A stretch of DNA of 6,905 nucleotides, from assembly GCA_005888075.1 (NCBI GenBank), contig VBKD01000150.1, forward strand, positions 1-6,905, given 5' to 3'. The stretch's first letter is position 1. Each line of letters begins with the position of its first letter. The notes beneath the pieces are model-generated. The model made no database searches. It was given only the letters and a program-made list of their open reading frames with translations, and was not told where the DNA came from. The position numbers and the translations under genes are program-made. The DNA is from Chloroflexota bacterium. GTDB lineage: Bacteria; Chloroflexota; Dormibacteria; Dormibacterales; Dormibacteraceae. Below are positions 1 through 5,325 of the stretch, in pieces.

Positions 1-649
1 GGTCATTGCGATGCCACCACCTGAGCGGGAACTGGAGCGCTTGCTGGCCGCAAGGGTGCCTGCTGTTGTCGTGGACTTTAGGTATCCAGCTCTCACCCAC
101 ACCTACATCGACAACGTTGGCGGGGGCTACTTGGCCACAAAGCATCTGATTGAGCTGGGCCACCGCAGGATAGCCTTCGTCGGCGATCCGAGTGTCAACC
201 CCTATGGATTCGTTTCCAGCGCAGATCGATGCACGGGCTTTCGGCGCGCCATGGCGGATGCCGGCCTAGAAATTCCTGCTGCATTCATGAAAGAGTGCCC
301 GCACGGTCGGCACGTCGCCCATCGGCTGACTGCCGAGCTCCTCAACCTCAAAGAACCCCCTACCGCGGTGGTTGCTGCGTCCGATACTCAGGCACTTGGG
401 GTACTCGACGGGGCCAAGAACATTGACGTCGATGTGCCTCATGGGTTGTCAGTGATCGGCTTCGATGACATTGAGGTCGCTGCGTACGTCGGACTGACCA
501 CAGTGCGGCAGCCACTTATTCTCAGCGGAGCACGGGGAGCAGAGCTACTCCTCGAGGCGATCGCCGCCCCATATCCACCGCCTGCGCCAATAGCCGAGCA
601 GCTGCCATTGGAGCTGATCGTGCGGAAGTCCACCGTGCCGCCGAAATAG
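1..649 (+). CDS. LacI/GalR-family transcriptional repressor, C-terminal part (5' end outside window)
   Basis: The frame is already open at base 2 and codes V-I-A before the first visible Met at base 11, so the gene starts upstream and that Met is internal. About 215 residues are visible, against roughly 330-350 for the family. The DNA-binding helix-turn-helix, hinge and first part of the sugar-binding domain are therefore missing only because of the window edge. The visible part is the type I periplasmic-binding-protein-like effector domain: the VPAVVVD strand, the DNVGGGYLATKHLIELGHRRIAFVG block (given in pieces: DNVGGG, LIELGHRRIAF), AVVAASDTQALGVL, then LSVIGFDDIEVAAYVGLTTVRQP, followed by a tail ending in LIVRKSTVPP. 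This order is typical of LacI/GalR repressors. It lies 8 bases upstream of a sugar kinase and a glycosidase, so it is probably the local sugar-responsive regulator. The operator would lie left of the window, and the effector is not known from sequence; a fructose-type sugar is inferred from the neighbours. Confidence 0.95.
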   Translation, partial: VIAMPPPERELERLLAARVPAVVVDFRYPALTHTYIDNVGGGYLATKHLIELGHRRIAFVGDPSVNPYGFVSSADRCTGFRRAMADAGLEIPAAFMKECPHGRHVAHRLTAELLNLKEPPTAVVAASDTQALGVLDGAKNIDVDVPHGLSVIGFDDIEVAAYVGLTTVRQPLILSGARGAELLLEAIAAPYPPPAPIAEQLPLELIVRKSTVPPK

Positions 650-657
650 GGGCGCCG

Positions 658-1593
658 ATGATCGTCGTAAGCGGGGAAGCCTTGATTGATATGACCCCAT
701 CCGGATGCGGCGCTGAGCGCGGATACATCCCCCGACTAGGAGGATCGCCGTACAACGTGGCCGTCGCGCTAGGACGTCTGGAGGTCCCAGTTGCATTCTT
801 GGGCCGCCTATCGCGAGACTTCTTCGGGCAGCGCTTGCGGGCGCACCTGGTCTCCAACGGGGTGAACGGCTGCTATCTACGTGATGGACACGAACCCAGC
901 ACCCTTGCCTTTGTCTCGCTGAATGATGGATTTGATGCCGAGTACGCGTTCTGGACTGAGAACAGCGCCGATCGGAACGTGATGCCGTCCGATCTGCCAC
1001 CTGTCCTGGACGACGATGTCGTCGCTCTCCACTTCGGCTCTTTGTCTTTAGTGCTGGAGCCAATCGCAACGACGTTGCAGCTGCTAGTGCAGCGGGAACT
1101 AGGCAAGCGAGTGATCGTCGTTGATCCCAACGTCCGTCCGCTTCTGATTCAAGATATCGACGCCTACCGAACACGCTTAGAGAACTGGGTGCGTCGAGCA
1201 GACGTGGTAAAGGCAAGCCGCGCAGACATGGCCTGGCTATATCCGAACGATCCGGTCGAGCGTTCTGCCCGCAACTGGCTGGAACTGGGCCCGAGCCTTG
1301 TCATTGTGACGCTCGGATCAGAGGGCTCGGTAGGATTTATTCGAGCCGAGACGGTTGAAGTTCCTGGATCTCCGGTCACGGTGGTTGACACAGTAGGGGC
1401 GGGCGACGCGTTCAGCGCAGCGATGTTGGCCTGGCTTCACTACCAAGGGTGCCTAAACCGCGATCTTCTGCCAGAACTATCTTCACAACGCTTGGCCCAA
1501 CTTTTGAGGTTTGCCAACCTGGCCTCGGCGAGGACATGCGCTCGTGCGGGGGCTGAGGCACCATATCGGTACGAATTGCCGGCGCTTCAGTAA
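658..1593 (+). CDS. PfkB-family carbohydrate kinase (fructokinase-like)
   Basis: This 311-residue protein has the normal length for the PfkB/ribokinase family, which transfers phosphate from ATP to a sugar in the cytoplasm. The N-terminus reads MIVVSGEALIDM. The first PfkB signature is the glycine-rich GGSPYNVAVALGRL at residues 28-41. DPNVRP lies at 156-161, the KASRAD block at 185-190 and VTLGSEGS at 218-225. The second signature DTVGAGDAF is at 244-252, with Asp250 as the expected catalytic base and the GAG forming the anion hole. The ATG sits 8 bases after the repressor stop, with AGGGG about five bases upstream as a modest ribosome binding site, so the two genes are probably cotranscribed. 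The signature context and the GH32-like neighbour favour fructose as substrate. Other hexoses or 2-keto-3-deoxygluconate cannot be excluded from motifs alone. The gene is intact and ends in TAA. Confidence 0.95.
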   Translation: MIVVSGEALIDMTPSGCGAERGYIPRLGGSPYNVAVALGRLEVPVAFLGRLSRDFFGQRLRAHLVSNGVNGCYLRDGHEPSTLAFVSLNDGFDAEYAFWTENSADRNVMPSDLPPVLDDDVVALHFGSLSLVLEPIATTLQLLVQRELGKRVIVVDPNVRPLLIQDIDAYRTRLENWVRRADVVKASRADMAWLYPNDPVERSARNWLELGPSLVIVTLGSEGSVGFIRAETVEVPGSPVTVVDTVGAGDAFSAAMLAWLHYQGCLNRDLLPELSSQRLAQLLRFANLASARTCARAGAEAPYRYELPALQ

Positions 1594-1659
1594 TGGCCCG
1601 TCACATCGTCCCCGTGTTCGAGCTTTACAACTGCACTTGATTCGATCCTGTGGCCCTCG
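1594..1659 (+). other. Kinase-glycosidase intergenic gap with a 15-codon overlapping frame
   Basis: The kinase stop overlaps an ATG in another frame (TAATG at 1591-1595), which opens a 15-codon frame (MARHIVPVFELYNCT) ending at TGA 1638-1640. No ribosome binding site precedes it and no family is recognised. It could help ribosomes travel from the kinase to the glycosidase start, which itself lacks a ribosome binding site, or it may be chance. Confidence 0.25.
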
Positions 1660-2652
1660 ATGACACTGCGGCTCAAACAAAACTGGCTCTGGGACTTTTG
1701 GCACGTTTGGCACGGCGAGGACTGCCACCTCTTTTACGTCCAGGCTCCTCGCTCGCTCGGCTCCGAGGCGCTTCGACATCACAACGCAACGATCGGCCAT
1801 GCCATTTCTCGTGATCTCAGGAACTGGACCGTTGTCAACGACGCGCTCCATCCGGGATCGCATGGCGAATGGGATGACCTAGCAACTTGGACGGGGAGTG
1901 TCATTGGTCATGACGGTCGGTGGTTCATGCTCTACAGCGGGATCAATCGCTCTGAAGGTGGCCTTGTCGAGCGCATCGGCCTCGCGACCTCCGCAGACCT
2001 ATTCGTGTGGCAGAAGGAGCCGGCTAATCCGATACTTGAGGCCGACCCTCGCTGGTACGAGCTTCTTGACCTTAGGAGTTGGTACGAACAGGCCTGGCGC
2101 GATCCCTGGCTGTTCCAAGCCGATGGCTCATTTCACGCGCTGATCACAGCGCGAATTAGATCCGGTGCACCCGATAACCGTGGCGTCATCGGCCACGCTC
2201 GCTCCTCAAACCTGCGTGAGTGGGAGGTACTCCCACCACTAAGCGCACCTGGCGGATTTGGGCATCTTGAAGTACCACAGCTCGCCCAGGCCGGGGACCG
2301 TTTTGTTCTTCTCTTCTCGTGCGCGTCGAGGCACATTGCGAAGAGCCGAGGCGGGAGCGTCGAGCAGCACCCCCAAACCGGAACATACTGCCTAGTCGCG
2401 GATCACGCGCTCGGCCCGTACGATGTCGCACGAAGCGGGCTGCTCGTAGGGGACGACATTGGTTCGTTCTACGGCGGCAAGTTAATTGAAGATCGCCATG
2501 CGCGACTACGGTTCATGGCTTTCAGCTCATATAGTCCTGAGGGTCACTTTGTTGGGGAACTGAGCGACCCGTTTCCAGTGGAACTTGAGGACGGCAGTCA
2601 GCCTCGCGTCGAAATGCCTAGCGACCTTCGTCGAACGCGACCCTTTCGATAG
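1660..2652 (+). CDS. GH32-like (clan GH-J-type) five-bladed beta-propeller glycosidase
   Basis: This is a 330-residue protein with no signal peptide, so it probably acts in the cytoplasm. Features expected of GH32/GH43-like beta-propellers appear in order. WDFW at 11-14 puts Asp12 where the catalytic nucleophile is expected. LFYVQAPRSLG lies at 24-34 and IGHAISRDLRNW at 45-56. WTGSV at 77-81 resembles the WSGS/FSGS block, and MLYSG lies at 90-94. RDP at 147-149 matches the transition-state-stabilising motif. LEVPQ at 203-207 puts Glu204 in the position of the acid/base. The repeated W-F-M/L-Y blade strands are clear. Following a repressor and a sugar kinase, it probably splits a fructose-containing or related glycoside whose product the kinase phosphorylates. 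The ATG at 1660 fits the family's short N-terminus, since the core begins within ten residues. It lacks a recognisable Shine-Dalgarno sequence, and the frame is open back to the kinase stop without another common start. The substrate is unproven. Confidence 0.9.
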   Translation: MTLRLKQNWLWDFWHVWHGEDCHLFYVQAPRSLGSEALRHHNATIGHAISRDLRNWTVVNDALHPGSHGEWDDLATWTGSVIGHDGRWFMLYSGINRSEGGLVERIGLATSADLFVWQKEPANPILEADPRWYELLDLRSWYEQAWRDPWLFQADGSFHALITARIRSGAPDNRGVIGHARSSNLREWEVLPPLSAPGGFGHLEVPQLAQAGDRFVLLFSCASRHIAKSRGGSVEQHPQTGTYCLVADHALGPYDVARSGLLVGDDIGSFYGGKLIEDRHARLRFMAFSSYSPEGHFVGELSDPFPVELEDGSQPRVEMPSDLRRTRPFR

Positions 2653-2683
2653 CACTCGCTTTATCTTCAGTTCGCTGGTTAGC

Positions 2684-2704
2684 CTTGCGGTTTTCGACCG
2701 CAAG
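2684..2704 (+). terminator. Hairpin 31 bases after the glycosidase stop, possible terminator
   Basis: CTTGCGG (2684-2690) pairs perfectly with CCGCAAG (2698-2704) around a 7-base loop. No U-run follows. Actinobacterial intrinsic terminators often lack one, so transcript-end function is plausible but unproven. A second palindrome, GCAAGCTTGC (2700-2709), overlaps the 3' arm and could compete with the hairpin. Confidence 0.4.
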
Positions 2705-2940
2705 CTTGCGCTCAAGGCACATTTCAGCGGTCGGCCCTGAGTTCAGCTTGACTCGTCGTAAGCCCGTGGCGAAACCCGATGTGTAATCCTGTCGCTGTGC
2801 GGTTGCTGTAAGGCAGTCAATAAATATTTGACGACCACCGGGATTTGTATTCAGATTTGGCTCCGGGACAGGTGTCTGAGTTGGGTGGCTGACACTCGAG
2901 CAACCGGCTGGTTTGGCGATTCCGCTCGGCAAGCAACCAC

Positions 2941-2947
2941 AAGGAGG
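2941..2947 (+). promoter_or_regulatory. Consensus ribosome binding site AAGGAGG
   Basis: AAGGAGG matches the anti-Shine-Dalgarno consensus exactly and lies 9 bases before an ATG at 2957. It is the strongest ribosome binding site in the window, yet it serves only a 19-codon frame. That suggests either a genuine small peptide or the preserved 5' end of a lost gene. Confidence 0.6.
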
Positions 2948-2956
2948 ACCACGACG

Positions 2957-3016
2957 ATGGCTGTTACGCAACTAGTCGGCGGTATCACGCGGACTCTCCT
3001 GGCGGCTCACCGATAG
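2957..3016 (+). CDS. Possible 19-residue peptide or N-terminal stub of a lost gene
   Basis: The frame reads MAVTQLVGGITRTLLAAHR and ends in TAG, with another TAG immediately after it. The support is the consensus AAGGAGG at 2941-2947 with ideal 9-base spacing. The frame remains open upstream to 2828, but the ribosome binding site favours the ATG at 2957. I recognise no family. It has no obvious signal peptide and is too short for a domain. No coding-like continuation is obvious in the other frames downstream, so this could be the surviving start of a gene whose body was lost. A free-standing micropeptide is the alternative. Confidence 0.35.
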   Translation: MAVTQLVGGITRTLLAAHR

Positions 3017-3143
3017 TAGGCGTGATCTCATCGGCTGCGAAGGCCAAACTGAACTGCGCAGCTACTGAAACTCTCGTGGCGGGTTGCATCTTCTTGGCCG
3101 TTTCTTTGTGGCGTCGCCGCATCTGCGTGCAAAACGCCATCCG

Positions 3144-3233
3144 TTGGTTCCAACACCTCTGGTGCGATCGCATCTCGACCCAAGTGTGGTCGTCGTGACT
3201 TGCTGGAACCAAGCCCCGACCGGAGCGTTCCAG
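3144..3233. repeat. Cluster of GTTCCA-type inverted repeats
   Basis: Three related elements alternate in orientation: TTGGTTCCAACA (3144-3155), TGCTGGAACCAA (3201-3212) and GTTCCAG (3227-3233). The first two form an inverted repeat matching at 11 of 12 positions. CTGGAAC (3203-3209) and GTTCCAG (3227-3233) form a perfect 7-bp inverted repeat with a 17-base loop. The middle element could therefore pair with either flank. The palindrome TGCGATCGCA (3163-3172) lies between the first two. The cluster lies downstream of the - strand reductase, so it is not that gene's promoter. It may be a structured 3' end, a protein-binding site or a remnant of a repeat element. Confidence 0.5.
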
Positions 3234-3245
3234 GGGCCGATAAGA

Positions 3246-3264
3246 CCGGCTGCGGTTAGGCCGG
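3246..3264 (-). terminator. Possible terminator hairpin for the - strand reductase
   Basis: CCGGC (3246-3250) pairs with GCCGG (3260-3264) around a 9-base loop, only 4 bases past the reductase stop in the direction of its transcription. On the - strand the 3' arm is followed by TCTTATC, a weak T-rich stretch. The stem is short, so the call is tentative. Confidence 0.35.
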
Positions 3265-3268
3265 CGCT

Positions 3269-4201
3269 TCAGCTGTTAGGTACCAGAACGACTCCGCCCC
3301 CGGCATGACCACTAACGACAGCGGCCAACGCAGCTGCTGCATCGGGCAGCCGGTCATGCCTCGCCAAAGAGATCGTCAGATGCCGTGCCACGAAATCGAT
3401 AGCGAGCTTTTCAAGCAGCTCGCCATCGGACGAAACATAGAAGTTAGTGACAGTAACTCCACGTTCCGGCGGCGGACCGTCGCTGGTTGTTGTCACAAGG
3501 CGGCCGCCGTCCGCCACCATGGCTATCAAACGTGCCGCTCCACCGCGCACTGCGTTGACGGCCGCCGGTGCTCCATGCGGTCCGAAAATTGCGCGCGCCT
3601 GCGCAGGCCAGCTGGTGTCGTGGTAATCGAGAACGACCTGTGCACCATAGGCGACGATCCGTTCCCTATCTTGGGAAGACGCCACTGCGACAACGCGCGC
3701 TCCCGCTGAGGCTGCGACGGCCACCAGCAACCCGCCGGTAACGCCGCCTGCCCCGTGTATGAGCAACGGTTCGCCTCTTTGCACTTGAAGCCAGTGATGA
3801 ATAACTTGGCCGGCCGTGAGAGCTGGAACAGGAAAGAGCGCGGCAGTCGGCCAAGACATGTCCGGTGGTTTCCTGGCAACTGTCGCCTCTACCGCCACAA
3901 GGCGCTCCGCCCAGGCCCCCTGGTGCCTAAGGGGCACTGGGTGCGTGAGGACTTCGTCGGCTTCAGCGAAACGATGTACCGAAGAGCCAACTGCGATCAC
4001 GATCCCACTTGCCTCGACACCGAGTGCCATCGGCGGGACGATGCCGAGGTCCCAGCCACCATTACGGGCGATCTCGTCCCAATTACCGACGCCCGCCGCC
4101 CGGACTTCGATCAAGACATCGGTTTCCTGTAGCTCGTATGACTCCGGGAGATCCAGGATCTCAACTGCGGCTCCGAAAGCGCGGATGCCAGCTCCTTGCA
4201 T
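3269..4201 (-). CDS. Zinc-free medium-chain dehydrogenase/reductase, NADPH:quinone oxidoreductase type
   Basis: This 310-residue protein has the usual length for quinone-oxidoreductase-like members of the MDR superfamily, which reduce quinones, enones or aldehydes with NAD(P)H in the cytosol. The N-terminal GroES-like domain starts MQGAGIRAFGAAVEILDLPE, then LIEVRAAGVGNWDEIARNGG (30-49) and LGVEASGIVIAVGSSVHRF (60-78). The nucleotide-binding Rossmann domain begins around 145 with HGAGGVTGGLL (149-159), the glycine motif. VLDYHD follows at 190-195 and DGGRLVTTTSD at 231-241. The Cys/His zinc ligands of alcohol dehydrogenases are absent, as expected for this branch. I chose the ATG at 4201 because homologues begin at this point of the fold. 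A GTG at 4228 would add nine residues (MVCVTWSRL) that look unlike the family. Neither start has a strong ribosome binding site. A possible -10 element TATATG reads on the - strand at 4245-4240, without a clear -35. The gene looks intact, but its substrate is unknown. Confidence 0.93.
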   Translation of the reverse strand: MQGAGIRAFGAAVEILDLPESYELQETDVLIEVRAAGVGNWDEIARNGGWDLGIVPPMALGVEASGIVIAVGSSVHRFAEADEVLTHPVPLRHQGAWAERLVAVEATVARKPPDMSWPTAALFPVPALTAGQVIHHWLQVQRGEPLLIHGAGGVTGGLLVAVAASAGARVVAVASSQDRERIVAYGAQVVLDYHDTSWPAQARAIFGPHGAPAAVNAVRGGAARLIAMVADGGRLVTTTSDGPPPERGVTVTNFYVSSDGELLEKLAIDFVARHLTISLARHDRLPDAAAALAAVVSGHAGGGVVLVPNS

Positions 4202-4355
4202 CAGTCTCGACCAGGTGACGCAAACCACCCTGAGCCGCGCATATAGATGAGAGCACGCGCGCGGCCGCAGGGCTGACGGTCGCGCTCGACTATTCGACCC
4301 AATTCCGGGCCTTGGCGCGCCGCGCGCTGAGTTGGATCGAGTGGGTCAGGCATCC

Positions 4356-4466
4356 TCATACCACCAGCGTGCTCGCTAGAACGTCAATTGGCCAGTGCGC
4401 CCTTCCGTAAACCCGGCTGACAGCAGTCAGGAGAACGATTGCACCAAGAATCACCATTCCAGCATG
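4356..4466 (-). pseudogene. PAP2-family phosphatase remnant (C-terminal fragment with SRX5HX3D motif)
   Basis: On the - strand, the frame that closes at a stop at 4356-4358 ends with about 36 residues that read as a PAP2 superfamily C-terminus. HAGMVILGAIVLLTAVSR is a hydrophobic helix, followed by VYGRAHWPIDVLASTLVV. SRVYGRAHWPID matches the third PAP2 motif SRX5HX3D exactly, including the catalytic His and the Asp that polarises it. The first motif (KX6RP) is absent. The second (PSGH) is broken: bases around 4463-4478 read LHRSHAGM in this frame, while shifted bases give T-S-G-like codons, as if a small indel hit PSGHAGM. The same frame is open to 4622, but residues before the histidine do not resemble PAP2, and the bases above about 4590 belong to a different remnant on the other strand. 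The family removes phosphate from membrane lipids, but this fragment cannot be active. Confidence 0.65.
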
Positions 4467-4592
4467 CGACCGATGTAAGGCACAAATCGATTGCCGACCG
4501 CGAGCACAGCAGCGATCGATGGCAGCGACGGTTTGCGAGACCGTTGCGTGACTCTGACGTATCGGGCCGCCTCGGTGGAAGACGATCCCCGA

Positions 4593-4768
4593 CGGGCGGA
4601 CCTGATTGGAACCCACGACCACGTTATCCCCGAGCCCGCCGCAGCGAGCGATGGCGGCAACCGCACGCTCACGTAATAAGCACGTTCCACGCCGGCCACT
4701 TGGGCCTGATTACCAAGCCTGGCGCAGTGGTCGACGTCGTTCTGCGCGCAATTCGTGCAACCGAATAG
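4593..4768 (+). pseudogene. Alpha/beta-hydrolase C-terminal remnant, split across two frames
   Basis: Two pieces fit the end of an alpha/beta-hydrolase. In one frame, bases 4596-4640 read ADLIGTHDHVIPEPA, like the strand carrying the catalytic acid (G-x-x-D-x-x-x-P), and this frame stops at 4674-4676. In another frame, bases 4679-4768 read STFHAGHLGLITKPGAVVDV and then VLRAIRATE before TAG. There the HAGH looks like the catalytic-histidine loop followed by the last helix. The Asp codon (4617) and the His codon (4697) are 80 bases apart, about 27 codons, which is normal spacing for this fold but not a multiple of three. A single frameshift between about 4645 and 4679 would explain the split. 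No nucleophile elbow (GXSXG) is visible upstream, where the PAP2 remnant takes over. This is the tail of a broken gene; lipase, esterase or polyester-related activity cannot be distinguished. Confidence 0.5.
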
Positions 4769-4789
4769 CATGGGGGCTCGCGGGTTCAA

Positions 4790-4969
4790 ATGGCGTATGC
4801 GAGACAATGGCTGGCTGACCTCCTGGGTCGCATCGGTTACACGCAGGCGGCTGACGACGCGTTGCGGAAAATGCCCGAAGAGTTTGACCTCAAGCAGCTT
4901 GAGGAATTCGGCGATTGGCACGGCATTTCCCGCGACGAAGTGACCGACGCGATGGGCGGCAGCCCATAG
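4790..4969 (+). CDS. Small conserved-looking 59-residue protein of unknown function
   Basis: The frame runs from ATG at 4790 to TAG at 4967-4969. It starts MAYARQWLADLLGRIGYTQA, has ADDALRKMPEEFDLKQLEEF in the middle and ends GISRDEVTDAMGGSP. The sequence is protein-like: alternating hydrophobic and charged residues predict three or four short helices, and a Pro-containing turn (KMPEEFDLKQL) separates helical parts. The GISRDEVTDAMGGSP end looks like a helix-turn segment of the kind found in small actinobacterial hypothetical proteins; that likeness comes from memory, not a search. It shares the frame of the hydrolase tail and begins 21 bases after that tail's TAG, so the two probably once formed an operon. 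A stop at 4766 closes the frame upstream, and no better start exists. The ribosome binding site is weak (GCGGG a few bases before the ATG). It has no signal peptide or membrane segment. I know no function for it. Confidence 0.65.
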   Translation: MAYARQWLADLLGRIGYTQAADDALRKMPEEFDLKQLEEFGDWHGISRDEVTDAMGGSP

Positions 4970-5278
4970 ACAGGCTCGCGACCCGGCTCGTCGCTGGCGT
5001 GGCGCAACCTTCACGAGCAGGCGACTCAACTTTATGAAGCCTCAGATCGAGGGGCTCTCGACAATCTGCTTCATGCGGTCTCGCTGCGCAGGGTCCTCGA
5101 AAGTCGGCCGCAACGCCGATCTCATCCAAGGTCATGAGCGTGAGAAATACCAATTGGGGATGCCGGCAAGCATCTGACCGAGCGTGCAGGTCGACTCCGC
5201 CTCTCTTGACAAACGCTCGGCGGCGTCGTCAACTCGTTCTTGGCTCGACCGTTGTTCTAAAGGGAGGAGCGATTCCCG
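4970..5278. other. Spacer between small protein and broken reductase; possible faint - strand coding remnant
   Basis: No complete gene is evident here. On the - strand, 5125-5042 reads MRSALRPTFEDPAQRDRMKQ and seven more residues to TGA, with mostly G/C third positions. The same frame above a TGA at 5134-5132 reads AGIPNWYFSRS. A neighbouring frame starting at 5138 reads MTLDEIGVAADF, which would join FEDPAQRDRMKQ by a one-base shift. This is suggestive of a decayed - strand gene, but I recognise no family. On the + strand, TTGACA at 5206-5211 resembles a -35 box for the downstream gene, but the hexamers 17-18 bases later (TCAACT, CAACTC) are poor -10 matches. Confidence 0.3.
5261..5269 (+). 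promoter_or_regulatory. Strong ribosome binding site AGGGAGGAG
   Basis: This purine run is close to consensus and lies 9 bases before ATG 5279, which opens a 13-codon frame. It is 56 bases before the likely start of the oxidoreductase (5326), so it does not serve that start directly. Confidence 0.55.
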
Positions 5279-5320
5279 ATGAGCGCGGCGTTCAGCTCGC
5301 TGCCCGGATGTGCGCCTTGA
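5279..5320 (+). CDS. Possible 13-residue leader peptide ahead of the broken oxidoreductase
   Basis: ATG 5279 follows AGGGAGGAG at ideal spacing and encodes MSAAFSSLPGCAP, stopping at TGA 5318-5320. The reductase-like ATG at 5326 begins 5 bases after that stop in another frame and lacks its own ribosome binding site. Termination-reinitiation coupling is therefore a reasonable reading. Alternatively, a lost or gained base here displaced the reductase frame from its original start. I see no run of one regulatory amino acid and no obvious attenuator hairpin. Confidence 0.35.
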   Translation: MSAAFSSLPGCAP

Positions 5321-5325
5321 ACACG

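Larger units (their letters stand above)
2653..3268. other. Gene-poor intergenic region between operon and - strand reductase
   Basis: I find no reading frame of protein-like character longer than about 20 codons on either strand. The contents I can name are a hairpin just after the glycosidase gene, an A/T-rich island around 2820-2830 with the palindrome AAATATTT (2822-2829), a 19-codon frame with an excellent ribosome binding site (2957-3016), the palindrome TGCGATCGCA (3163-3172), a cluster of GTTCCA inverted repeats (3144-3233), and a hairpin by the end of the - strand gene. It may be decayed coding DNA, but I cannot name the ancestor. Confidence 0.6.

Noticed and set aside
545..1216. Long - strand open frame (223 codons) opposite the repressor and kinase
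   Set aside because: Its sequence is rich in Arg, Ser and Pro with no domain, and it is antisense to two well-supported genes. It is a shadow of G/C-rich third positions.
2822..2856. TTGACG (2828-2833) with TCAGAT 17 bases later as a promoter for the 19-codon frame
   Set aside because: The -10 hexamer matches the consensus at only 3 of 6 positions and the transcript would have a leader of about 95 bases. It is too weak to annotate.
3305..4250. Several + strand open frames of 69-144 codons
   Set aside because: All are antisense to the clear MDR reductase on the - strand and have low-complexity, Arg-rich translations.
4690..4800. tRNA-like pieces: GGGTTCAAAT near 4782-4791 and a 5-bp stem with 7-base loop near 4752-4768
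   Set aside because: The T-stem has a mismatch, the loop lacks T33 and a purine at 37, no D-arm forms, and no 7-bp acceptor stem can be paired. The bases also overlap the hydrolase tail and the small protein start.
4451..5029. Long - strand open frame (192 codons) over the remnant patch
   Set aside because: The translation shows no family features and is antisense to the small protein and the hydrolase tail, in a different frame from the PAP2 remnant.
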